Source of the DNA: JAPHSX01 sp041554195
GTDB taxonomy: Bacteria > Pseudomonadota > Gammaproteobacteria > Thiohalomonadales > Thiohalomonadaceae
Assembly (NCBI GenBank): GCA_041554195.1
Contig: JBFFMJ010000001.1
Span: forward strand, 248,001 to 312,000
Direction: 5' to 3'
Length of the DNA stretch: 64,000 nucleotides
Shown here: in pieces, positions 50,309 to 58,117 of the stretch
Layout of the letters: every line of letters begins with the position of its first letter
How positions within the stretch are numbered: the first letter of the stretch is position 1
Made by a program: the position numbers and the translations under genes
The notes under the pieces: generated by a model
The model's database searches: none
Seen by the model: the letters and a program-made list of their open reading frames with translations, nothing else
What the model was told of the DNA's origin: nothing

Positions 50309-52033
50309 ATGGCTACCGCAAATATGAAAGTTGCCTTAAGTGGCTTGGCGCGTAAATTGGTTAGCGATGGCCTGCTTACTGAGGATGCAGCCATCAAGGC
50401 CGCCGCAGGGTCGCAAAAAGAGAAGGTCCCATTCGTTTCCTACGTTGTCGAAAACAACTTGATCAAACCACTCGATCTGGCAAGCACAGCCGCTCAAGAA
50501 TTTGGCGTTCCTCTATTTGATATCGATACAGTAGAATTGGATGAGGAGGTCACCAAGCTCGTCGATGAGAAACTAATCCGTAGCCACCATGCCTTGCCCC
50601 TGTTCAAGCGCGGCAACCGCTTGTTTGTCGCCGTCTCCGACCCCACTAATCTTGTCGCCCTGGACAATATCAAATTCCATGTCGGTGCCACTACCGAAGC
50701 CGTTCTGGTTCTGGAAGACAAGCTAAAAAAGACGATTGAAAAGGCCATGGCCGCGGCTGATACGTCTATGGGTGATGGACTTGATGATGATGATCTAGAT
50801 GGTCTGGACATCAGCGCGGAAGACGAAACAAAGGAAGATGACGGTGCCGACAAGGAGATCGACGACGCCCCGGTGGTTCGCTTCGTCAACAAAATCCTGC
50901 TGGATGCCATCAACAAAGGGGCCTCTGACATCCACTTCGAGCCCTACGAAAAGCGTTATCGGGTACGCACCCGTACCGACGGCATACTCATGGAGGTCGC
51001 TTCCCCCCCCATCCAGCTAGCCGGGAAGATCGCTGCCCGCATCAAGGTTATGTCACGCCTTGATATCTCGGAAAAACGGGTACCCCAGGATGGTCGTATC
51101 AAACTGACCCTCTCCAAGACCAAGGCCATCGACTTTCGTGTCAGTACCTGCCCGACCCTGTTTGGCGAAAAGACCGTTATGCGTATCCTCGATCCCTCCA
51201 GCGCCAAGTTGGGAATCGATGCCTTAGGTTATGAACCGGAACAGAAACAACTCTATCTCGATAACCTGGCCAAGCCATACGGCATGATCCTGGTTACCGG
51301 TCCAACCGGTTCAGGTAAAACCGTCTCACTCTATACCGGTCTTAATATTCTAAATACGGAAGACATCAACATATCCACCGCCGAAGACCCGGCGGAAATC
51401 AATCTTGAAGGAATCAACCAGGTTAATGTTAATGACAAGGTTGGACTCACATTTTCCGTAGCACTGAAGGCCTTTCTGCGTCAAGATCCGGATATTATTA
51501 TGGTAGGTGAGATTCGAGACATTGAAACCGCAGAAATTGCCGTGAAGGCCGCTCAAACCGGTCACATGGTCATGTCTACCCTGCACACTAACGATGCACC
51601 CCAGACGATCACACGTTTAATGAATATCGGGGTCCCACCCTATAATATTGCTGCTGCAGTAAACCTGATTATCGCCCAACGCCTTGGCCGCCGCCTCTGC
51701 AACAACTGCAAGATCATTGATGATGTGCCTAAACCAGCACTACTCGAAGAAGGTTTCACCGCAGAACAGGTGGATAGCGGGATGACTATCTACAAGGCCA
51801 ACCATGATGGCTGTGACCAGTGCACTGGTGGCTACAAAGGGCGAGTGGGGATCTATCAGGTCATGCCTATCTCCGAGGATATGGGCAAACTAATCATGAC
51901 AAATTGTACCTCCTACGATATTGCCGAACAGGCACAAAAGGAGGGGTATCCTGATATCCGTCAGTCAGCCCTGAAGAAAGTCCAACAAGGCCTGACCAGT
52001 CTGGAAGAAATTAACCGCGTGACCAAGGACTAA
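50309..52033 (+). CDS. pilB: Type IV pilus assembly ATPase PilB
   Basis: A 574-aa secretion ATPase. The N-terminal T2SSE_N domain (about 1-150) leads to an acidic linker and the ATPase: DIHFEPYEKRYRVR, Walker A TGPTGSGKTVSLYT, STAEDPAEI, Walker B IMVGEIRD and the HMVMSTLHTNDAP His box. A zinc tetracysteine motif has CNNC and CDQC (near 463-510). It powers pilus extension. It is followed by pilC (8 bp) and pilD, but no pilin gene is adjacent. The region is somewhat more AT-rich than its neighbours. Confidence 0.96.
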   Translation: MATANMKVALSGLARKLVSDGLLTEDAAIKAAAGSQKEKVPFVSYVVENNLIKPLDLASTAAQEFGVPLFDIDTVELDEEVTKLVDEKLIRSHHALPLFKRGNRLFVAVSDPTNLVALDNIKFHVGATTEAVLVLEDKLKKTIEKAMAAADTSMGDGLDDDDLDGLDISAEDETKEDDGADKEIDDAPVVRFVNKILLDAINKGASDIHFEPYEKRYRVRTRTDGILMEVASPPIQLAGKIAARIKVMSRLDISEKRVPQDGRIKLTLSKTKAIDFRVSTCPTLFGEKTVMRILDPSSAKLGIDALGYEPEQKQLYLDNLAKPYGMILVTGPTGSGKTVSLYTGLNILNTEDINISTAEDPAEINLEGINQVNVNDKVGLTFSVALKAFLRQDPDIIMVGEIRDIETAEIAVKAAQTGHMVMSTLHTNDAPQTITRLMNIGVPPYNIAAAVNLIIAQRLGRRLCNNCKIIDDVPKPALLEEGFTAEQVDSGMTIYKANHDGCDQCTGGYKGRVGIYQVMPISEDMGKLIMTNCTSYDIAEQAQKEGYPDIRQSALKKVQQGLTSLEEINRVTKD

Positions 52034-52041
52034 GAGTCGAT

Positions 52042-53271
52042 ATGGCAGCCAAAGAAAAAAAACCGGATATATTCATCTGGGAAGGTACCGATAAGAAAGG
52101 TGGTAAGAAAAAGGGGGAGACAACCGGCAAGAATGTGTCGATGGTCAAGGCTGAGCTACGCAAGCAAGGTATCAACCCACTTAAGGTCAAAAAGAAACCC
52201 AAGGCAATCTTTGGTGGTGCTGCCAAAGGTAAGAAAATTACTCCTAAGGATATCGCCATTTTTGCCCGTCAACTCGCGGTAATGATGTCTTCTGGTGTCC
52301 CCCTGGTGCAATCTTTCGAAATAATGGGGAAAGGTGCTGACAACCCCAATTTACGCACACTCATCTTTACGATTAAAGGTGATATAGAGGGGGGCACGAC
52401 AATGGCTGAAGCATTTAAAGTTCACCCAAAATACTTTGATGATCTCACCTGTAATTTGATTCACGCCGGTGAACAGGCCGGTATCCTTGAAGAGCTGCTC
52501 GATAAAATTGCCACTTATAAGGAAAAAACCGAGGCACTGAAATCTAAAATCAAAAAAGCGTTATTTTATCCTCTCGCTGTAATCATTGTCGCCTTCATTA
52601 TTACCGCCATATTGCTTATTTTCGTTATTCCACAGTTTGAAGCCCTATTTGAGGGTTTTGGTGCAGATCTACCAGCACTCACAAAATTTGTTGTCGATTT
52701 GTCAAAATTCTTTCAAGAACAATGGTACCTAGTCTTTGGTGGAATTGGGGCTGCGGTCTATGGATTCGGCCAGGCAAAGCAACGTTCGAGAACATTTAGG
52801 GAAACTCTAGAACGTCTATCATTGAGCGCACCAATCATCGGGAATCTCCTTAACAAAGCAGCCATTGCACGCTTTGCGCGCACCCTTTCTACCATGTTTG
52901 CCGCCGGTGTTCCTCTCGTCGAGGCGATGGAGTCTGTCGCCGGTGCGGTGGGTAATGTTGTTTACCGTGAAGCAGTATTGCAAATGCGTGATAACATCGC
53001 TACTGGTACCTCTATTACTTCAAGCATGGAGGGGGTTAATGTCTTTCCCAACATGGTTATACAGATGACCTCCATCGGTGAGGAGGCCGGTTCTCTTGAC
53101 ACGATGCTGGGCAAAGTTGCTGATTTCTATGAGCAGGAAGTAGACGATGCCGTTGATGGACTTACGAGCCTGCTCGAGCCGCTGATCATGGCATTTCTCG
53201 GTGTTGTTGTTGGTGGTCTGGTACTCGCCATGTACCTGCCTATCTTCAAGATGGGCGACGCGGTAATGTAA
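52042..53271 (+). CDS. pilC: Type IV pilus inner-membrane platform protein PilC
   Basis: A 409-aa membrane protein with two T2SF domains (about 70-195 and 275-400), seen in FARQLAVMMSSGVPLVQSFEIM and FARTLSTMFAAGVPLVEAMES. Membrane helices lie near 175-195, 225-245 and at the C-terminus (LGVVVGGLVLAMYLPIFKMG). A lysine-rich N-terminal tail precedes them. It forms the base on which PilB and PilT/PilU act. Confidence 0.95.
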   Translation: MAAKEKKPDIFIWEGTDKKGGKKKGETTGKNVSMVKAELRKQGINPLKVKKKPKAIFGGAAKGKKITPKDIAIFARQLAVMMSSGVPLVQSFEIMGKGADNPNLRTLIFTIKGDIEGGTTMAEAFKVHPKYFDDLTCNLIHAGEQAGILEELLDKIATYKEKTEALKSKIKKALFYPLAVIIVAFIITAILLIFVIPQFEALFEGFGADLPALTKFVVDLSKFFQEQWYLVFGGIGAAVYGFGQAKQRSRTFRETLERLSLSAPIIGNLLNKAAIARFARTLSTMFAAGVPLVEAMESVAGAVGNVVYREAVLQMRDNIATGTSITSSMEGVNVFPNMVIQMTSIGEEAGSLDTMLGKVADFYEQEVDDAVDGLTSLLEPLIMAFLGVVVGGLVLAMYLPIFKMGDAVM

Positions 53272-53303
53272 AACTGCCGACATAATAAGGCATCAATAAT
53301 AAA

Positions 53304-54179
53304 ATGTTTGAACATATCACCCACCTTTTTCAGGCCGAACCTGGCCTGCTTATTGGATTTTGTGCATTATTCGGCCTGTTTATCGGCAGCTTCCTCAATG
53401 TCGTTATCTATCGGTTACCGGTAATGATGCAACGCTCCTGGCGACAACAGTGTCAGGAATTACTGGAACAGGATATTGAGACGCAGGAGCCTTTCAACCT
53501 CGCAATGCCCGCCTCCCGTTGTCCGAGTTGTGGACATAAGATTGGAGCGCTTGAAAATATCCCCGTTCTTAGCTATCTGCTGCAGAGGGGGCGCTGCAAA
53601 CACTGCTCAACTAAGATATCACCACGTTACCCTGCCATCGAATTACTCACCACTATCATTAGTGCGGTTGTGGCCTCACAGCTTGGCTTTGGCTGGTCAC
53701 TAGCCTTTGCCCTCTTATTAAGCTGGGCATTGATCGTCTTGACCTTTATCGATTTCGATCACCAGTTACTGCCCGATGACATTACCCTGCCGCTACTGTG
53801 GTTGGGACTTTTACTGAGCATATTCAACGTCTTCACCGACATGCAGTCGAGCATCATTGGTGCGTTTGCCGGTTATCTCTCCCTCTGGTCGGTCTATCAG
53901 CTGTTTAAGCTTATCACCGGCAAGGAGGGGATGGGCTATGGTGACTTTAAACTGCTCGCTGTATTCGGTGCTTGGTTCGGCTGGCAGGCTCTGCCAGTGG
54001 TGATCCTGCTCTCTTCACTCGTCGGCGCTGTTGTCGGTGTCACCCTTATTCTTTTTCTTGGCCGTGATCGCCAACTGCCCATACCCTTCGGCCCCTACCT
54101 TGCCGCCGCAGGCTGGATCGCCATGCTGTGGGGTGACGCTATCGTCAATGGTTACTGGCGTTATATGGTTCAGAGCTAG
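53304..54179 (+). CDS. pilD: Prepilin peptidase and N-methyltransferase PilD
   Basis: A 291-aa polytopic membrane protease. The N-terminal methyltransferase part has LFIGSFLNVVIYRLPVM and the zinc cysteines CPSC and CKHC. The catalytic aspartates are in DFDHQLLPDDITL and GMGYGDFKLLA. It cleaves and methylates prepilins and related pseudopilins. The 3' end is 10 bp from coaE, the common gammaproteobacterial order. Confidence 0.95.
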   Translation: MFEHITHLFQAEPGLLIGFCALFGLFIGSFLNVVIYRLPVMMQRSWRQQCQELLEQDIETQEPFNLAMPASRCPSCGHKIGALENIPVLSYLLQRGRCKHCSTKISPRYPAIELLTTIISAVVASQLGFGWSLAFALLLSWALIVLTFIDFDHQLLPDDITLPLLWLGLLLSIFNVFTDMQSSIIGAFAGYLSLWSVYQLFKLITGKEGMGYGDFKLLAVFGAWFGWQALPVVILLSSLVGAVVGVTLILFLGRDRQLPIPFGPYLAAAGWIAMLWGDAIVNGYWRYMVQS

Positions 54180-54189
54180 GCACTAAGCT

Positions 54190-54789
54190 GTGCTACGCAT
54201 CGGCCTGACTGGCGGCATCGGCAGCGGTAAGAGTACCATCTGTCACATCTTCCATGAATTCGGCATCCCGATCATCGACAGTGATGTTATCGCCCGAGAA
54301 CTGGTTGAGCCGGGTAGACCGGCACTGCAGCAAATTGTCACTCTCTTTGGTGAGCAAGTACTACAGCAGGATGGCAGCCTGAACCGCGCCAAAATGCGTG
54401 AACTGGTGTTTAGCAACGAACAGCACCGAGAACAGCTGGAATCGCTACTGCACCCGCTGATCCGTCTAGAGATGCAGCAGCAGATATCTACCCTCGACTC
54501 CCCCTACGTGATCCTCGCCATACCTCTATTATTTGAAAAGGGGTGGCAACAACTGTTGGATCGGGTTGTCGTCGTTGACTGTAGCGAAGAGCAACAGCGT
54601 GAACGCTCAGGTCTGCGAGATGGCAGCTCGACGCAGACCATTGAACAGATTATCGCCAGCCAGATCAGCCGCGATAAACGCCTTGCGGCCGCTGACGACA
54701 TCATCGATAACAGTGGCTCACTCGAATCTCTGCGAACCCAAATATATACCCTGCACCAACGTTACCTAGCAATGGCCGCCAACAACTGA
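54190..54789 (+). CDS. coaE: Dephospho-CoA kinase
   Basis: A 199-aa P-loop kinase with LRIGLTGGIGSGKSTICHIF, IDSDVIARELVEPG and LLHPLIRLEMQQQ. It makes CoA from dephospho-CoA, the last step of the pathway. Its start is GTG 54190. Normal length, complete. Confidence 0.95.
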   Translation: MLRIGLTGGIGSGKSTICHIFHEFGIPIIDSDVIARELVEPGRPALQQIVTLFGEQVLQQDGSLNRAKMRELVFSNEQHREQLESLLHPLIRLEMQQQISTLDSPYVILAIPLLFEKGWQQLLDRVVVVDCSEEQQRERSGLRDGSSTQTIEQIIASQISRDKRLAAADDIIDNSGSLESLRTQIYTLHQRYLAMAANN

Positions 54790-54852
54790 TCACACCTTGC
54801 CCATAAAGGGCTTATAATAGTCGTACGTCAGCCAACGAAATACGACCACCGC

Positions 54853-55623
54853 ATGACATCGCCCGATCAGATCATCTACGAACATCCGCTTAACGAGCGC
54901 ATTCGCACCATGCTACGACTGGAGCACCTGTTTCGTCTCGCCGTACACTACATGCACGGACAGAACAGCTGGGACAGCCGCATCTTCGTCACCTCCCTCA
55001 TCGATATTCTCGATATCTTTTCCCGTGGTGACATGAAGAACGAACTGATTAAGGAGCTGGAGCGATCAGCGACCACCCTGAGAAGTCTGATGACCAATCC
55101 ACAGGTCGACAGCAGCCGCCTTGCCACTATTCTTAAGGCCATGGAACACCTTATCGAAAACCTTTATGGCATGAAAAATCAACCCGGTCACGAACTACGT
55201 GAGGATGAATTTCTAAACGCGGTACGCCAGCGCAGCACTATACCTGGCGGCAGTTGTGACTTTGACCTGCCCGCCTATCATCGCTGGCTGGAACAGCCCT
55301 GGTCACAGCGCGAGGCTGATCAGAGAAAATGGTTTGCCCAACTTGACCCGATTCGACAGGCGATCGAATTACAGTTAAAGATGGTCCGTAACAGTGCGGA
55401 CCCCGTTACCGTAAAGAGTGAAGGTGGCACTTATCAGCAGAGCCTCGATAGTAGCCTGCCATTTCAATTGCTGTCCGTCGCCTTGCCTGCCGATTCCCCC
55501 TACTACGCCGAGATCAGCGGTAGCCGCCATCGATTCAATATTCGCTTCTTGAAGTCAACCGGTGGACGGGCTGAAGTTGCCACGCAACCGATCTCCTTTC
55601 ATATCACCTGTTGCAGCCTGTGA
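54853..55623 (+). CDS. zapD: Cell division protein ZapD
   Basis: A 256-aa protein with the ZapD (YacF/DUF1342) start IIYEHPLNERIRTMLRLEHLF and internal QRSTIPGGSCDFDLPAYHRWL. It bundles FtsZ filaments at midcell. It lies in the coaE-zapD-yacG order seen in E. coli and overlaps yacG by four bases. Confidence 0.94.
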   Translation: MTSPDQIIYEHPLNERIRTMLRLEHLFRLAVHYMHGQNSWDSRIFVTSLIDILDIFSRGDMKNELIKELERSATTLRSLMTNPQVDSSRLATILKAMEHLIENLYGMKNQPGHELREDEFLNAVRQRSTIPGGSCDFDLPAYHRWLEQPWSQREADQRKWFAQLDPIRQAIELQLKMVRNSADPVTVKSEGGTYQQSLDSSLPFQLLSVALPADSPYYAEISGSRHRFNIRFLKSTGGRAEVATQPISFHITCCSL

Positions 55624-55808
55624 AAAAACCTACCGTCGTACAGTGTCCCACCTGCCGGAAACCGGTAGAGTGGTCAGAGCAGAGTCCCTGGCGACCCTTC
55701 TGTAGTAAACGCTGTCGCCTTATCGATCTGGGTGAGTGGGCTGACGAGGGTCACCGCATTGCCGGTGAACAGCACCACCCGCTAGAGGACGATGACAACC
55801 ACAATTAA
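55620..55808 (+). CDS. yacG: DNA gyrase inhibitor YacG
   Basis: A 62-aa zinc-ribbon protein with CPTCRKPVEW and FCSKRCRLIDLGEWADEGHRIAG, the YacG pattern of four cysteines. It binds GyrB in E. coli. The GTG at 55620 overlaps the zapD stop (GTGA); TTG 55611 is possible but less likely. Confidence 0.93.
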   Translation: MKKPTVVQCPTCRKPVEWSEQSPWRPFCSKRCRLIDLGEWADEGHRIAGEQHHPLEDDDNHN

Positions 55809-55886
55809 GTGCCAACGGGATGATGTCGCTGCTAGTATTTTCGCTGTCCCAACAAAAAGTATACTTTACGTTAATCGATCACCTCT

Positions 55887-56894
55887 TTATACGCACTTTC
55901 CCGCGCCACCCCACAATGAGCGAATAGCCGCAATCCCCTGAGCTCCATAACGCTGGGCATCTGACAGGTCTTGCGGTGACATACCTCCCAGAGCGAACAG
56001 TGGCACCGTGCATCGCTCGCTTAAACGATAAAAGTTGTGCCAACCGATAGCCTGCGACTCGGGGTGTGAGGCGGTTGGCTTGACCGGTGAGAGCACCGCA
56101 AAATCTACGCCGAGTTTTTCTGCCATTCTCAACTCTGTCTCGCTATGACAGGAGGCGGCCAGTAATTTCCCCGCTGCAATCGGGCGTTGCTGTGTGTTCA
56201 TCAGTCGACGGGAATTGAAGTGAATACCTGCCGCGTCACACGCATCAAGAAGTGAAGCCGCACCGTTGAGTAGCAGCTTCGCGCCCTGCTCCTCGCAACA
56301 TTGCAACACCTGTTCTGCCAGCTTAAGGTAGGGCGCGCGCTCCAGTGTGGTTGCCCGCAATTGCACCAGGCTGACTCCCGCTTCAAGGGAGAGACGCAAC
56401 TGATGTAAAAACAGAGACCACTCGGATGGTTTACCCGGTTCGGGTGTAATGAGATAACAGGGGGGCAGTTGTGCGGCACGCACAATAGCGCTGTTGGCGG
56501 CAGGAAAGACATACTGCGTTAATGCCGGTTTATTGACCCAGGCTAGCGGCTGCCCCTCTGCACCATGCGGCTCACCACTAAAGGCAGTTACACGCCAGAC
56601 ATCCAGTAACACTTTGCGATCAGGATATTCATGAGGAATGCGAATTAATGGGTGGGCCTGCTCGAGCGTAATCGACAACTCTTCGCGCAACTCGCGCTTA
56701 AGTGCGGCATAGACCGGCTCAGCCGACTCTACCTTGCCGCCGGGAAATTCCCACAGTCCCCCCTGATGGAGGTGGTCGTGGCGCCGGGCGATCAACACCT
56801 TACCACGCCCGTTGTCGATGACCGCCACCACTACCAGCAGGTAGTCGCTATAGTCGGGAAGTGGGGGTGTGGCCTCAGCTACGGTACTCGGCAT
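55887..56894 (-). CDS. Nudix (MutT-like) hydrolase fused to a ThiE/TenI-like domain
   Basis: A 335-aa two-domain protein. The N-terminal MutT part (about 15-140) has VVAVIDNGRGKVLIARR and the Nudix box in GGLWEFPGGKVESAEPVYAALKRELREEL (core GGKVESAEP and RELREEL). The C-terminal half (about 160-330) is a thiamine-phosphate-synthase-like barrel with LVQLRATTLERAPYL and FAVLSPVKPTASHP. In related gammaproteobacteria this fusion is annotated as a probable 8-oxo-dGTP diphosphatase; what the barrel does is unknown. ATG 56894 gives a natural N-terminus and overlaps argJ by 20 bases; the frame is open to 56984. Confidence 0.87.
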   Translation of the reverse strand: MPSTVAEATPPLPDYSDYLLVVVAVIDNGRGKVLIARRHDHLHQGGLWEFPGGKVESAEPVYAALKRELREELSITLEQAHPLIRIPHEYPDRKVLLDVWRVTAFSGEPHGAEGQPLAWVNKPALTQYVFPAANSAIVRAAQLPPCYLITPEPGKPSEWSLFLHQLRLSLEAGVSLVQLRATTLERAPYLKLAEQVLQCCEEQGAKLLLNGAASLLDACDAAGIHFNSRRLMNTQQRPIAAGKLLAASCHSETELRMAEKLGVDFAVLSPVKPTASHPESQAIGWHNFYRLSERCTVPLFALGGMSPQDLSDAQRYGAQGIAAIRSLWGGAGKCV

Positions 56895-58089
56895 TAATGC
56901 GCACATAGTCGTAAGAGAAGTCGCAGCTCCACAGTACCGCCGTAGCCTCACCCCGTGCCAGTTCAACACGGATAGTGATCTCATCGTGGTCCATCACAAC
57001 CTGCCCCTGCTCCTCTCTGTAGTCTGCAGCACGACCACCGTCACGCACAATGCAGACATCACCGAGGAAGATGGAGAGTGATTCAAGATCAAGATTCTCA
57101 ATACCAGCACGTCCCACCGCAGCAAGGATACGTCCCCAGTTTGGGTCGCTGGCAAACAGCGCAGTCTTCACCAGTGGTGAGTGGGCGATGGTATAGGCCA
57201 CCTGTTCACACTCGACCTCGTTACGGCCACCGTTAACCTCGATGCTAATAAACTTGGTTGCCCCTTCACCGTCACGCACAATCAATTGTGCCAACTGCTG
57301 ACACACCTCGGTCAGCGCCTCGGCAAAACGAATGTAGCTGTCACTATCCGCCTCAATCATGACACCACTCTGCCCGCTCGCCATCAACACACAGGCATCA
57401 TTGGTGGAGGTATCCCCATCAACAGTGATGCGGTTAAAAGAAAACTTCACCGCATCGTTCAGACACTGCTGCAGCAGCGACCCCGCAATCTCTGCATCCG
57501 TTGCTATATAGGCAAGCATGGTCGCCATATCGGGTCGAATCATGCCCGACCCCTTGGAGATACCGGTAATCGTGATCGTTTTACCATTTATCTCCAACTG
57601 GCGGCTCGCTCCTTTGGGCACGGTATCGGTGGTCATGATGCCGTAAGCGGCATCCTCCCAGCCATCGGCCTGCAAAGCGGAGGGAAAACCGGGCAGGGTA
57701 TCAAGAATCTTTGGCATCGGTAACGGCTCACCGATCACCCCGGTGGAAAAGGGCAACACCTCTTCGGCCCTACACTGCATCACCGCGGCGAGCCGCGCAC
57801 AGCACTCACGCGCATCACGCATCCCCGGCTCACCGGTACCGGCATTGGCATTACCGGTATTAATCAGCAAATAACTCGGTCTGCCCTCCGCCAGGTGCTC
57901 TTTTGCGACCACCACCGGGGCGGCGCAAAAGGCGTTGCGGGTAAATACCGCAGCGACTTTCGTCATGGGCTGCAGCGAAAACAGCACCAAATCACGCCGT
58001 CCCTCGGTTTTTATTCCCGCACTGAGTGTCGCCACTTCGATCCCGGCTACCGGATGGAGTCGGGGCAGCCCCTGATAACCTACCGCCAC
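56875..58089 (-). CDS. argJ: Bifunctional glutamate N-acetyltransferase/amino-acid N-acetyltransferase ArgJ
   Basis: A 404-aa protein with the ArgJ self-cleavage site in GMIRPDMATMLAYIATD (Thr of ATML) and the features FNRITVDGDTSTNDACVLMASG and DPNWGRILAAVGRAG. It recycles the acetyl group in arginine synthesis and is autoprocessed to two chains. It starts at GTG 58089, five bases after GGAGAG. It lies downstream of secA, separated by about 28 bp. Confidence 0.95.
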   Translation of the reverse strand: MAVGYQGLPRLHPVAGIEVATLSAGIKTEGRRDLVLFSLQPMTKVAAVFTRNAFCAAPVVVAKEHLAEGRPSYLLINTGNANAGTGEPGMRDARECCARLAAVMQCRAEEVLPFSTGVIGEPLPMPKILDTLPGFPSALQADGWEDAAYGIMTTDTVPKGASRQLEINGKTITITGISKGSGMIRPDMATMLAYIATDAEIAGSLLQQCLNDAVKFSFNRITVDGDTSTNDACVLMASGQSGVMIEADSDSYIRFAEALTEVCQQLAQLIVRDGEGATKFISIEVNGGRNEVECEQVAYTIAHSPLVKTALFASDPNWGRILAAVGRAGIENLDLESLSIFLGDVCIVRDGGRAADYREEQGQVVMDHDEITIRVELARGEATAVLWSCDFSYDYVRINAEYRS

Positions 58090-58117
58090 AGCTTCTCTCC
58101 TCTATGCAATGCAGTGC

